The translations under genes and the position numbers were made by a program. DNA of 57,599 bases from contig CAILUI010000078.1 of NCBI GenBank assembly GCA_903837355.1, positions 1 to 57,599 on the forward strand, read 5' to 3'. Below are positions 42,861 to 51,295 of this stretch, one piece after another; position 1 is the first letter of the stretch, and each line of letters begins with the position of its first letter. Origin of the DNA: an uncultured Victivallales bacterium. Its GTDB lineage: Bacteria; Verrucomicrobiota; Lentisphaeria; Oligosphaerales; JAFGRS01. A model generated the notes under the pieces. That model saw only the letters and a program-made list of their open reading frames with translations. It was not told the origin of the DNA and ran no database searches.

Positions 42861-45800
42861 TTACCGCAACAACCGCGCCTCGGCCCAGTCGCCGTGGTCC
42901 GCGGCGATGCCGTCGCCGGCGTCCTCAAGGATCAGGCTCAGCGTCTTCACCCCCTTGATAGAGACATCGACCGCACGCAGCGGCGTATCGCGGCGCATGA
43001 CGGGGCTGCGGAAGAGGGTGCGCCCGTCGCCCTCCACCACGAAGACGACCGAGTTGGCCTGCACCTCCTGATCGCAACCGATAGTGGCGGCGAAACGACG
43101 ATAGCCTGGTGGCAGCGTGTACACGATGCGCGAAGCCGCATGCGTGCCGAGGCCACGGGCGAAGGTGCGCCCGGCCATCAGCAGCGGCGTCCCCATGACG
43201 CTCAGGTTGCGTCGCGCCTCCCCCCAACCGGTGGTGGCCGAGTCCCAGTCCAGGCTGTCCAGGTAGACCCCGTCGATCTTGACCAGACGGCGCTCCACGC
43301 GCCGCGCTGCGCTCGCGGCGTCCGGGGCGGTCAGCGGCACCAGCGTCTGCGACCAAGACCGCTCGCCGGCGCGGTACAGGGGCAACGGCGGACCCGCCCC
43401 AAACGCTTTCACCCGCGCTCCGGCCGGCACCCAGCCGCGGACGAACACCCCGCACTGCGTGCTGTCGGCAGCACCCAGCACGCGGAACTCGACCGTGTGG
43501 GTACCGGGCTTGAGCGCGGCCAGGAACCAGGCCCAGTCTTCGACGGCCATCGCTCCCGTGGCCGAGAAGGCACCCGCGGAGCGCGCTGGGGTCGTCTGCA
43601 CCTCCTTGCCGTCGACCGTGAGCTGACAGCGCACGTTGACCATCGACGTCGGCCCGCTGGCCAGGATGCAGAGCTCGGCCGGCGCCGTGAGTTGCAGTTC
43701 GCCCGCGCCGCCGTACACCAGCAACTCGGCCGCGTCGCCATCGGGCGAACTCCAGTCGGGGCCGAAGGCCGGCACGGCGGGATCGAAAGAGAGGCGCTCG
43801 AAACCGACCGCACCCCGGGCCGTCCAGGCGACGGGCGCCACGACCGGGGCCAGGGCCACCACGGGGGCCACGGTGCTCGAAGCGACGCTCGGTACCGCTT
43901 CCAGGACCGCCAATTCGTAGGGCCCCAGGTGCAGCGCCGGCAGCGGCGCGCCGGCAGCGAGGTAGCCGAGGACCTGGCGGCGCGGGTAGAGCAGCCGCAG
44001 CTCGCGGGCCTCTGCACCGGCCGACTGGGGCAACTCGAGGCTGGCCGTCTCGATCCACGGGTTCCGCGCAAAGACCAACTCCCGGCCCGGAGCGCGGTAG
44101 GCATACCCATAGGCCTGACGCTGCGCCGGGTCCCCGCCGATTGGCAGCGGCTCCTGCAGGAACTCGCGATTCGCCCGCGCCCAGCGCATCAGTTCCGCGA
44201 AGAAGCGCCACTCGTCGGCGTCCATGTACTTCGGGTTGATGTACGTCGACTGGAACCCGTGTCCGCGGGCGACGGCCATCACCCCGTGGTTCTCGAAGTC
44301 GCCGGGACACTGCACGATGGTGTCAAAGCACTCCAGCGCCGCGCTGGGCAGCAGAAAGGCCTCACGCCCCTGCAGATTGGCCACGTCGCGGCCGGTGGTC
44401 AGCGCCTCGATCCATTCCGGGCATGGGCTGCGGCCGTTCGGGCAGTCATCGCCGAAGGGGCCGATCACATAGGGCGTGTGCAGCAGCCACCACGGGCTGG
44501 GCCAGTACCCCAGGCAGGTCGGTTCCAGCGCGATTGTGGGATCCTGCTGACGCAAGGCGTCGAAGACGTCCATCAAGCCCTCGGCGATGGGCTGCATCGA
44601 CTCGATCCCGGTCGGGTGTCCATGCGTGGCCACGTCGCAGGGCCACACCAGACCATCGAACTTGACGTGTCCCAGGTTCCCCTCGCGGGCATGGCGCAGC
44701 ACCGCCGCCTTGAAGGCGCGCTGGTAGCGTCCCCCCAAGGCCAGACAGGCGTAGCGCCCGCCGGGCTGCCGCACCAAGGTCTCGTAGCCGTTGGCCTCCA
44801 ACCAGTCGTTGTCCAGCGCCGGCGGGTAGCAACTACTCGGCGACACCCACAGACCGGGACGCGCCCCCACCGTGGCCAGCGCCTTGCCAATCGTGCGGAA
44901 GCCGTCGGGGTAGTGCGCCCGATCCACCTCCCAGACGCTGCGCGCCTCCGACCAGCCCATGTCCATCGCATAGGAGTCAAAGAAGAAGCGCGGGGGCGAA
45001 ACCTCCCACCAGCGCCCGGACAGGCCACGCTTGAGCGCCGCGATGTTCGCCAGAACCTCCGCCTCGGTGAAGGGGACGGGCATGGTCCACCAGTTGTTGT
45101 AATGGACGTGCAGGTCCGCGGGACGCACCCGCACCGTGTCCAGGTAGCGCAGGAAGGCCCGCCGCAGCGCCTCTTTGCCGAAGGCGGCATCGTCCGCAAG
45201 CGTGCTCGAGCCGAAGACGGCGCCCGGCAGCGTGACCCACTCCGGCCCCACGGCCGTGTAGGAGTGCTGGGCGAGATAGAGGCGCTCGCCATCCACCTGA
45301 CAGAGCGCCGCGGGATGTTCGATACCGGCAAAGACATGATCGCCGAACACCGGACTGGAGACGTTGCCCTGGCCCATCAGCTTCAGCGCCTGGCCCGGCA
45401 GGCGCAGTTCCAGCAACCCGACGCGCTGAATCACCAGGGGCGCCCCAGTAGCCCGCAGGGCGGCACGCAGGCGCAAGGTCCGGCCGTCGGCGGCGAAGCT
45501 GAACACCTGGCGCACCTGCACCGGCGGCAGCGCGAGCTGGGTCTCCAGCACGACCGTGGGCGCCCCCGCCTCGGCCACCTCGCGGAGGGCACTGAAGCCC
45601 GCCTCGCCGACATTGTGGCGCTGGCCCCCGGCCGTCTGCAGGCTGAAGCGCTCGCCGTCGATGGCCCACGCCCGTCCGGCCGCCTCGTCCCCGTACCCCG
45701 TCCAGCGCCAGCCGCCGCCCTGGCGCTCAAAGGTCGCCACGACCCCCTCGGCACTGCGCAGCAAACAGCGCTCCGCCTCGGCAGCGCCAAGGCTGGTCGC

Positions 45801-45866
45801 CACGGCGAGGGTCAGAGCCAGCAGCGCGCCGGCGCGGCGGCTTCGGACGTTGGCCTGCTTTTCCAT
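42861..45866 (-). CDS. Secreted alpha-galactosidase-like enzyme (GH27/36 clan) with C-terminal NPCBM
   Basis: 1001 residues with a signal peptide (ALLALTLAVATSLGAAEA). A beta-sandwich (~30-230) precedes a barrel with HYNNWWTMPVPFTEAEVL, FFFDSYAMDMGWSEARS, GARPGLWVSPSSCYPP and GHVKFDGLVWPCD. The Asp of KFD (~404) matches the nucleophile position of clan GH-D enzymes. GFQSTYINPKYMDADEW follows further on. A C-terminal NPCBM (~860-1001, YLDSLDWDSATTGWGEARRN, GLGTHAASRIVYTLPPG) would bind galactose-type glycans. The ATG at 45866 is preceded by AAGGGA. Likely removes alpha-galactosyl groups outside the cytoplasm; exact specificity is an inference. First gene of the three-gene run with 40780-42555 and 38245-40740. 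Confidence 0.8.
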   Translation of the reverse strand: MEKQANVRSRRAGALLALTLAVATSLGAAEAERCLLRSAEGVVATFERQGGGWRWTGYGDEAAGRAWAIDGERFSLQTAGGQRHNVGEAGFSALREVAEAGAPTVVLETQLALPPVQVRQVFSFAADGRTLRLRAALRATGAPLVIQRVGLLELRLPGQALKLMGQGNVSSPVFGDHVFAGIEHPAALCQVDGERLYLAQHSYTAVGPEWVTLPGAVFGSSTLADDAAFGKEALRRAFLRYLDTVRVRPADLHVHYNNWWTMPVPFTEAEVLANIAALKRGLSGRWWEVSPPRFFFDSYAMDMGWSEARSVWEVDRAHYPDGFRTIGKALATVGARPGLWVSPSSCYPPALDNDWLEANGYETLVRQPGGRYACLALGGRYQRAFKAAVLRHAREGNLGHVKFDGLVWPCDVATHGHPTGIESMQPIAEGLMDVFDALRQQDPTIALEPTCLGYWPSPWWLLHTPYVIGPFGDDCPNGRSPCPEWIEALTTGRDVANLQGREAFLLPSAALECFDTIVQCPGDFENHGVMAVARGHGFQSTYINPKYMDADEWRFFAELMRWARANREFLQEPLPIGGDPAQRQAYGYAYRAPGRELVFARNPWIETASLELPQSAGAEARELRLLYPRRQVLGYLAAGAPLPALHLGPYELAVLEAVPSVASSTVAPVVALAPVVAPVAWTARGAVGFERLSFDPAVPAFGPDWSSPDGDAAELLVYGGAGELQLTAPAELCILASGPTSMVNVRCQLTVDGKEVQTTPARSAGAFSATGAMAVEDWAWFLAALKPGTHTVEFRVLGAADSTQCGVFVRGWVPAGARVKAFGAGPPLPLYRAGERSWSQTLVPLTAPDAASAARRVERRLVKIDGVYLDSLDWDSATTGWGEARRNLSVMGTPLLMAGRTFARGLGTHAASRIVYTLPPGYRRFAATIGCDQEVQANSVVFVVEGDGRTLFRSPVMRRDTPLRAVDVSIKGVKTLSLILEDAGDGIAADHGDWAEARLLR

Positions 45867-46032
45867 GACATCCCTTCCACACCTGCTTCCACGGCGTTCA
45901 GTGTTCACGCGTGAGCGCGTCCCCCAGAAAGCATCCTGTGAAACCCGGGCTCGGTCGCGCCGGGACTGGAGGGCAAGGGCAGGCCGCCAGCGGCGCCAAG
46001 CTCAGGCACCCGGCGCGTGCAGGGCCCACTCG

Positions 46033-46146
46033 AAAGCGGCGTCCAGCCGCCGCAGTCCAAGGAGTCCCGCCGCTGCCGGGACTCGGTCCCAGACCGCGCC
46101 GGCCAGCAGGCCAAGCTTTGGACTGTCGGTGGCTTGACACCGCTTT
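46033..46146. repeat. Pair of ~28-bp repeats in inverted orientation
   Basis: The left arm 46033-46060 (AAAGCGGCGTCCAGCCGCCG continuing to AGTCCAA) is complementary, with few mismatches, to the right arm 46118-46146 (TTGGACTGTCGGTGGCTTGA continuing to CACCGCTTT). The 57-bp spacer holds a further hairpin (GAGTCCCG...CGGGACTC). Together they fill much of the 331-bp gap between the galactosidase-like and SGNH genes. The same sequence family appears at 32248-32278 and 57563-57592. Confidence 0.88.
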
Positions 46147-46197
46147 GCGCCTCCGCAACGTCGTGTGACGCCCATGGGCGCCGCTGCCGGCGCGTGC

Positions 46198-46842
46198 TCA
46201 AGGGGCCGCCGGCAGCAGGGGCCGGATGCTCTCAGCCACCTGCTTGGCCTGCAGACGCACGCCCGCTTCATGGTAGTGGTAAGTGTCGCTCCACAGGGCC
46301 CGATCCTGCGGATCCATCAGGCCGAAGAGGTCATCCGTCGGAATGCCACTCTCCTGCATCACCCGCGCCGCGATCGCGTTCAGTTCCTTGGCCTTGGCCG
46401 TCAGGGCGGGGTCCTTCAGCGGCGTCGAACTGGCCCAGACCAGCTTGGCGCCCTTGCCCTTCTCCTGGAGCGTCTTGACCACGGCGCGCAACGCGGCTTC
46501 CCAGGCCACCCGATCCGTATCCAGGCTGTGCAGGCCGTTGTTGAAGTGGATGACGGCGTAGTCGTACTCCTCCAGGATGAAACTCAACTCCCGCAGGTAC
46601 GAACGGTCGGTGACACACTTCGAAGTGGCCCAGAACGAGGTGTAGGCGACCCCGGCCAGGCCCTCTTTCACGAAGCTGTTGTAGCCGTTGCAGATCGAGT
46701 CGCCGATCAGCAGCACCCGCGGCAGCTTTGTCTGGTTGGCGTCGAAGGCGTAGGTGACGCTCCACTCGGTGCCTTCGCGCTGGCGCTCGGCCGCCCCCGC
46801 CGCCAGGCTCAACACCAGACCGGACAACAGCAGTCTGCTCAT
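46198..46842 (-). CDS. Secreted SGNH/GDSL-family hydrolase
   Basis: 214-residue exported esterase (MSRLLLSGLVLSLAAGAA signal). Block I is VLLIGDSICNGY (Ser nucleophile), block III contains VIHFNNGLHSLD, and block V is WSDTYHYHEAG (Asp and His of the triad). Such enzymes often remove acetyl groups from pectin or xylan side chains. Here that would assist the neighbouring galactosidase-like and rhamnosidase enzymes. The ATG at 46842 follows GGGGGA; upstream in-frame codons give a non-signal, Arg-rich start and are rejected. Confidence 0.88.
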   Translation of the reverse strand: MSRLLLSGLVLSLAAGAAERQREGTEWSVTYAFDANQTKLPRVLLIGDSICNGYNSFVKEGLAGVAYTSFWATSKCVTDRSYLRELSFILEEYDYAVIHFNNGLHSLDTDRVAWEAALRAVVKTLQEKGKGAKLVWASSTPLKDPALTAKAKELNAIAARVMQESGIPTDDLFGLMDPQDRALWSDTYHYHEAGVRLQAKQVAESIRPLLPAAP

Positions 46843-46984
46843 GATCTGTCCCCCACCGTCAACCCACCACCCGCACCGCCGCACCGCCGCACCCGCACGC
46901 CGTCCGCCAGCGCGCCTGCCCAGCACTATCGCCTGCCGCCGGAACCGCGGCAAGCGCCGGGCAAAGCCAGAGGCCTACCGGCCC

Positions 46985-47788
46985 TCACGCAAGCAACTCG
47001 CCAAGCACCGCGGGCGTGACTAGATCCACGTCGCGCTGGCGCTCCAGGAAAGGGCGAACGTCGGCGCGGGCTTTGTCCCAGTCTACGATCGCAAGCCGCT
47101 GCCAGACAGCGCTGCGCCAGTTCGCCTCGGCCATGGCGCCCCCACCCCACCCAGTCTGCGTCAAGGCGGCATTCAGCAGGGGCAGGTTAGGAACAGGCCA
47201 GGTACGGTCTGACAGGTACCAGGCCAGGTCATAGAGATCGCGCCCTTTGGTCCATGTCCGACTCATGACGGCATGCAGTTTGCCTGCCAGCAGGGACGCC
47301 TTGTCATAGTGGCATAGGTGCAGCGTCACATGACGCCGGACGAGGGTGGTCTGAGTCGCCGCACCCAGTGGCGGGTTCATGTCCACCTCCACCTTGATGG
47401 CAAGCGTCTGCTCTGCATGTCCCGACATGCCAAGCTCGTAGGGCAAGCCCGGGAATCTGACAAAAGCCGAGGCGACCGTCTTCTGGTCGCTCACTCTCAC
47501 CTCGATGCGATAACCCTCCCGTTCCAGGATGCGCTTGACCTCGGTCAGGGCAGCCTTCACACCACAGTCCTGGCCAGGGGTGATCAGAGAGAAGTCAAGG
47601 TCTTCCGAGAAGCGCGGCAGCGAGTAGAGAAACCGTAGTGCCGTTCCCCCTAGGAAGGCCCAGCGCAGGAAAACCCCCGCGTCCTGGAGTGACTCGAGAA
47701 TGCGTGCCTGGAGATACTCCCGCACCAGGCAGCCGCGGGCAAGATCATTCTCCGCCTGGTCCGCCAGTTGCCGCAGGTACTCTTTCAC
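46985..47788 (-). CDS. AbiEii-type nucleotidyltransferase toxin
   Basis: 267 residues. The nucleotidyltransferase signature is clear: FLGGTALRFLY followed by RFSEDLDFSL (DxD metal site), with KLHAVMSRTWTKGRDLYDLAWYL further on. AbiEii-like toxins inactivate tRNA or other targets by adding nucleotides and act in phage abortive infection. Start GTG at 47788, with AGGAGGGAG upstream, overlapping the antitoxin stop by 4 nt (GTGA). Complete length for the family. Confidence 0.9.
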   Translation of the reverse strand: MKEYLRQLADQAENDLARGCLVREYLQARILESLQDAGVFLRWAFLGGTALRFLYSLPRFSEDLDFSLITPGQDCGVKAALTEVKRILEREGYRIEVRVSDQKTVASAFVRFPGLPYELGMSGHAEQTLAIKVEVDMNPPLGAATQTTLVRRHVTLHLCHYDKASLLAGKLHAVMSRTWTKGRDLYDLAWYLSDRTWPVPNLPLLNAALTQTGWGGGAMAEANWRSAVWQRLAIVDWDKARADVRPFLERQRDVDLVTPAVLGELLA

Positions 47789-48420
47789 AGCCGTTCTCCC
47801 TCCTGGGCAAGCCGCAGTGTCGCAACGACCCGAGCAGCCCGGCACAGCTTGGGGCTGCCGCTGCGCGCGGCCAACGCCTGCAGGGCCGGCAGGTCCATGG
47901 CCTCCGGGGCCTGGAGGCGCAACTCCCGCAGGTAGTCGGCCGCGTCAGCACCCGGCGTGAGATGCACCAAGTCCAGCAGCGCCTTCTCCGGCCTGGCCAC
48001 AAAGGCAAACTGCCGGGGCGCGACCTCCAGCCGAACGTAGCCGAACCACAGCCGTTCGGCTATGTGGTTGAACTGGAATGCCCCCAAGGGATTGCGCACC
48101 GTCTCTGGCCTGCCGGGGCCAACGCTGGTCACCACCGGAACATGCTCGGGGATGATACCATGGAACGCCAAGGCGGACTGCAAACTGACGTAGGAGCCTC
48201 GTTGCAGCGCATTGGCCACCGCGAACGGGTGAGGCTCCACCTTGCGCCAAGGCGGTGCCAAGGCGTAGACACCACGCCGAAGCTGAAGCAACCGACCCGC
48301 CCTCACCCATCGTGTGAGTTGCGGACGCACGGTCGCGGCCGACCCCTGCCCGGCCAGTAGCAGGGCCGATGGGAACACGACCTCAGCCCCAACCAGCTTG
48401 ACCAATGCCTCGAATTTCAT
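47785..48420 (-). CDS. AbiEi-like antitoxin/transcriptional regulator
   Basis: 211 residues. An N-terminal winged-helix (ATVRPQLTRWVRAGRLLQLRRGVYALAPP) is followed by the AbiEi C-terminal region (YVSLQSALAFHGIIPEHVPVVTS, RPEKALLDLVHLT). It pairs with the AbiEii-type gene as a type IV toxin-antitoxin module in which the antitoxin represses its own promoter. The ATG at 48420 has no Shine-Dalgarno and sits 6 nt after a -10 element, so a leaderless message is expected. Confidence 0.9.
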   Translation of the reverse strand: MKFEALVKLVGAEVVFPSALLLAGQGSAATVRPQLTRWVRAGRLLQLRRGVYALAPPWRKVEPHPFAVANALQRGSYVSLQSALAFHGIIPEHVPVVTSVGPGRPETVRNPLGAFQFNHIAERLWFGYVRLEVAPRQFAFVARPEKALLDLVHLTPGADAADYLRELRLQAPEAMDLPALQALAARSGSPKLCRAARVVATLRLAQEGERL

Positions 48421-48426
48421 GCAGTA

Positions 48427-48455
48427 AGAATAACATATATGATAACTAATCGCAA
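48427..48455 (-). promoter_or_regulatory. Promoter of the AbiE-type toxin-antitoxin pair, leaderless geometry
   Basis: TTGCGA (48455-48450), a 17-nt spacer and TATTCT (48432-48427), with 6 nt to the ATG. The spacer holds the palindrome CATATATG, a candidate operator. The stretch is strikingly A+T-rich compared with its surroundings. Confidence 0.65.
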
Positions 48456-48511
48456 CAAATACCGAAGAGTAGCGCCCGCAGGGCACCGCGGCACGCGAGG
48501 ACGGATCGGCC

Positions 48512-50119
48512 CTACGGCTTCCGGTTCTTGGCGAACCATTCGAGCAGCAGGCGCTTGCGGTCGGTCGGCGCGGCGGTGGGTTGGGGGTCGTTGCGGTCGG
48601 GGCCGTGCTCGACGCTCCAGCCGTCCCATTCGCGGTAGGCGTGGTAGGACCAGTCCCAGCCGTACTCCTCGAAGATCTCGATGCAGTCCTGGAGGTAGCG
48701 GCAGGCGCTGTCCCCCGGGGCCCAGCGGATGGCGCTGAACTCGCCGACGTAGATGTGGACATTGTAGGCGAGCTGGAAGTCGCGCACCGGCTGCAGGTGC
48801 TGCCGCAGGGCCTCTTTGTCGACCCGCCGGCCGTCGATGTCACCCGGGTAGGCCAGACCGCCGGCGGGCGCCGGGTTGAACACGCCCTGATGCGTGAAGC
48901 TGCCCGGGTAGTACATGTGGACCTGGTAGACGAGGTTCGGCACATCGACCGGGTCCAGCTCGCGGAAGCCGTCGGCCGAGTCCCACTGGCAGGACTCGAT
49001 GAAGATCGGGCGCTCGGGGTCGATGGCACGGATGGCCTTGGCCGCCCGCGCCTGCGTCCCCAGCCAGTCGGCGACGCCGGCGGGCGGCGGCTCGGCCTGC
49101 ACGGGCTCGTTCACCAGGTCGTAGCCCCAGATGGCCGGGTTGCCCTGGTAGCGGCGCGCGATCTTCTCCCAGAGCGCCACGAAGTGGTCCTGGTACAGCG
49201 TTTCGTGGAACATGGCCACATCATTGTTGGCGTAGCGGCCGCCGGGGGGTGAGTGCAGATCGACGACGACCTTGATGCCATAGCGGCGGCAGGCCGGCAG
49301 GGCCTGGTCGAGTTCCACGAGTTTCCCCTCCAGCCAGGTGTCGTACTCGACCAGATCGCGGTCTGTGCCCGGCGTGCCCCAGTTGCGGGTGAGCTGCCAG
49401 CGGATCAGGTTGGCCTTCCACTCCTGGCCCAGGACGCGCAGATCCTCGTCCCGAAAGGTGTTCGGGGACATGACCCCGCGCAACCGCGGCAGGTCGTGAC
49501 CGCGGTAGGCGGGCGGCGGGTTCGGCTGGGGCGCCGGCCGCGGCGGCCGCGGCAGGGCCAGCACGGTCACCTTGACCTGGTCGAACCAGACCGTGCCGCT
49601 GCTCTCCTGCAGGCCGAGGGTTACCTCGCCCGCCGCGGCATCGGCCGCGATGTCGACGACGAAGGCGAGCGGCTTCCAGTCGAAGGTCCCCGCGACCCCG
49701 TTCTGATTATGCCAGGAGGGACCGGCGGCCGGCGAGCGGTAGTGCAGCATGTACTTGACGCCGAGGTAGGCCTGCGGCGGCGGCGTGACGTCCTGGGCCT
49801 TCGCCTGGCACTCAAAGCGCAGCCGGCAACCGCGGTAACGGCTCAGGTCCAGGGGAAGGCTGATCATGTGGCCGCCGGCCGCATCGGCCGCAGCCACGTC
49901 GACGCGCAGGCAGATCGCCCCAGCGTGTTCAGGAACCCAGGCGGCAAAGTCGGCCGTCGACCAGCCCTGGCGTGCCTCCGGTTTCGCGAAAGACTGCTCG
50001 AGCACCGTCGCCCCCGGCGCCAGCGGCGGCAGGGGCGACAGGTCGGCAGCCCCGAGGCAGGTGGCGAGCAGGGCGAGCCCCGCCAGGGGCGAGCCAACGG
50101 GCGGGAGTCTGCAGATCAT
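48512..50119 (-). CDS. Secreted GH5-family glycosidase with N-terminal CBM-like domain
   Basis: 535 residues, exported (PLAGLALLATCLGA signal). An N-terminal jelly-roll (~40-190, HMISLPLDLSRYRGCRLRFE, GTVWFDQVKVTVL) is joined by a Pro-rich linker (RPPRPAPQPNPPPAY) to a GH5 barrel. The barrel carries LIRWQLTRNWG, VVVDLHSPPGG, WGYDLVNEPV (acid/base Glu), YQVHMYYPGSF and IYVGEFSAIRW (nucleophile Glu). GH5 enzymes cut beta-1,4-glucans, mannans and related chains; the subfamily cannot be set by eye. The ATG at 50119 follows AAGGAGA. The codons for SFAK (about 49982) contain one TTTCGCGAAA palindrome. Confidence 0.92.
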   Translation of the reverse strand: MICRLPPVGSPLAGLALLATCLGAADLSPLPPLAPGATVLEQSFAKPEARQGWSTADFAAWVPEHAGAICLRVDVAAADAAGGHMISLPLDLSRYRGCRLRFECQAKAQDVTPPPQAYLGVKYMLHYRSPAAGPSWHNQNGVAGTFDWKPLAFVVDIAADAAAGEVTLGLQESSGTVWFDQVKVTVLALPRPPRPAPQPNPPPAYRGHDLPRLRGVMSPNTFRDEDLRVLGQEWKANLIRWQLTRNWGTPGTDRDLVEYDTWLEGKLVELDQALPACRRYGIKVVVDLHSPPGGRYANNDVAMFHETLYQDHFVALWEKIARRYQGNPAIWGYDLVNEPVQAEPPPAGVADWLGTQARAAKAIRAIDPERPIFIESCQWDSADGFRELDPVDVPNLVYQVHMYYPGSFTHQGVFNPAPAGGLAYPGDIDGRRVDKEALRQHLQPVRDFQLAYNVHIYVGEFSAIRWAPGDSACRYLQDCIEIFEEYGWDWSYHAYREWDGWSVEHGPDRNDPQPTAAPTDRKRLLLEWFAKNRKP

Positions 50120-50230
50120 CGGCCATCTCCTTGGTGCGGGAAGCGGTTACCCGCACTCTCCAGACTTCACGGGGAGCGCTGCGCCTCTCCCCTGAACCTG
50201 CGCGCCACCCCGGCTCGCCAGCGGCGCAGC

Positions 50231-50662
50231 CTACCCAGCCGTGGGCCCCAGAGGAAGGTGAAGAGTCTCGGCAGCCAGCCGCATGACCCGGTCGTTCGTG
50301 AGCAGGAGCCCGGCACCACAACACTCGCAGGAGGCCAGGTGAATGGCGTCCAGAGTACGCAGTGCGACGCGGCCGTCACATTGGCCGATGAAACGGTTGG
50401 CCAGGCGGAGAACCGGCAGAGTAACCGCCTGGAGGTGCAGCCGTTCAGTCCCAATGGCATCCTCCAGTCGGGCCCAGGCCTCGCCACGCGTCGCCAGATC
50501 GATGTCGCCGTCGCGCACCTTCCGGCACAGCGCCGACCAGCACTCGGTCACAGCCAGGGAGGAGGACCAGACGCCGCACTGGCCGTCGACCAACCCGGCG
50601 TAGAACAGACTGTCCGGCTCGCGAACCACCAACTTGACCAGGATGGCGCTGTCAAGGTACAC
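50231..50662 (-). CDS. PIN-domain toxin paired with a Phd-like antitoxin
   Basis: 143 residues with a full PIN acidic set: YLDSAILVKLV (Asp), SSLAVTECWSAL (Glu), RTLDAIHLASC (Asp) and LLTNDRVMRLA (Asp). Predicted RNA-cutting toxin. It starts with GTG at 50662, 7 nt after the antitoxin stop, on the same strand. It lies 111 bp upstream of the GH5 gene start, the two transcribed in the same direction but not obviously coupled. Confidence 0.9.
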   Translation of the reverse strand: MYLDSAILVKLVVREPDSLFYAGLVDGQCGVWSSSLAVTECWSALCRKVRDGDIDLATRGEAWARLEDAIGTERLHLQAVTLPVLRLANRFIGQCDGRVALRTLDAIHLASCECCGAGLLLTNDRVMRLAAETLHLPLGPTAG

Positions 50663-50669
50663 CGCTGCC

Positions 50670-50966
50670 TCAACCCCGCGCCTCGCGGTCTTCCCGAACC
50701 AGTTGCTCGGACGGCAGGCCTGACCCGACCACCCGCATGGTGCGCAGCCATTCCAGGTCCACGGCAAAGGGGGCGCCCGGCAGATCCACGGGGACGATGC
50801 GGGCGGCCGGCCGGCCCCGTGAGGTGATGGTGACCTCAGAGCCTTTGGCCACTTGCCGCAGGATCGCGGACAAACCAGCCTTCGCCTCGCGCACTGTGAA
50901 CTCGGCACCTACCCCACGCAGGGCCACGCGCCGCGACCGTAGGGACTCAGAGCGTTGTGCTTTCAT
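50670..50966 (-). CDS. Phd/YefM-type antitoxin
   Basis: 98 residues with the Phd core FTVREAKAGLSAILRQVAKGSEVTITSRGRPAARIVPV and a C-terminal toxin-binding tail. Antitoxins of this fold repress their own operon together with the toxin. The ATG at 50966 lies 8 nt after a -10 element and has no Shine-Dalgarno, so the message should be leaderless. Confidence 0.9.
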   Translation of the reverse strand: MKAQRSESLRSRRVALRGVGAEFTVREAKAGLSAILRQVAKGSEVTITSRGRPAARIVPVDLPGAPFAVDLEWLRTMRVVGSGLPSEQLVREDREARG

Positions 50967-50974
50967 GCTACACG

Positions 50975-51003
50975 AATGTAACCACCTGTGACCACAAAGG
51001 CAA
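50975..51003 (-). promoter_or_regulatory. Promoter of the Phd/PIN pair with direct-repeat operator
   Basis: TTGCCT (51003-50998), a 17-nt spacer and TACATT (50980-50975). Two direct repeats GTGGT(C/T)ACA, exactly one helical turn apart (50995-50987 and 50985-50977), cover the spacer and -10, which suits autorepression. Confidence 0.6.
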
Positions 51004-51295
51004 GTCTGGTTGGCACCCCGTCAGGGCTGTTTCAAGATCCGTAGCGTGGCGTCTCCGGTAGGGCGCGCGGCCCCCGACGGCGGCCCTGCTGGGCAGCAGG
51101 GTCCCGAGCGCCTCCCGGCTACCGCGCGGGGCTCCGCATCTGCGGAACCGGGGGCCGCGCGGCGTACTGGGACAAGCGCCCGCCACGAAGCTGGCGGCGG
51201 CTTCTTGAAGCAGCCATGGCACCCCGTCCCCGCTGGCCGCGACCGCGCGGCCTCGGCTCAGCAGGCGCTTCGCCCTCCAGCCTACCGGCGGTTCG
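51004..51295. other. Intergenic region with GC-rich inverted repeats, no gene
   Basis: About 290 bp between the Phd promoter and the hydF stop. It contains TGGCACCCCGT twice (near 51011 and 51219) and long GC-rich complementary stretches (CGCGCGGCCCCCG near 51061 against CGGGGGCCGCGCGGC near 51149). No reading frame shows family resemblance. A terminator for the hyd operon may lie here but no stem with a T-run is evident. Confidence 0.5.

Noticed and set aside
42804..45914. 1036-codon plus-strand open frame opposite the galactosidase-like gene
   Set aside because: Antisense shadow; the minus-strand frame has signal peptide, catalytic barrel and NPCBM.
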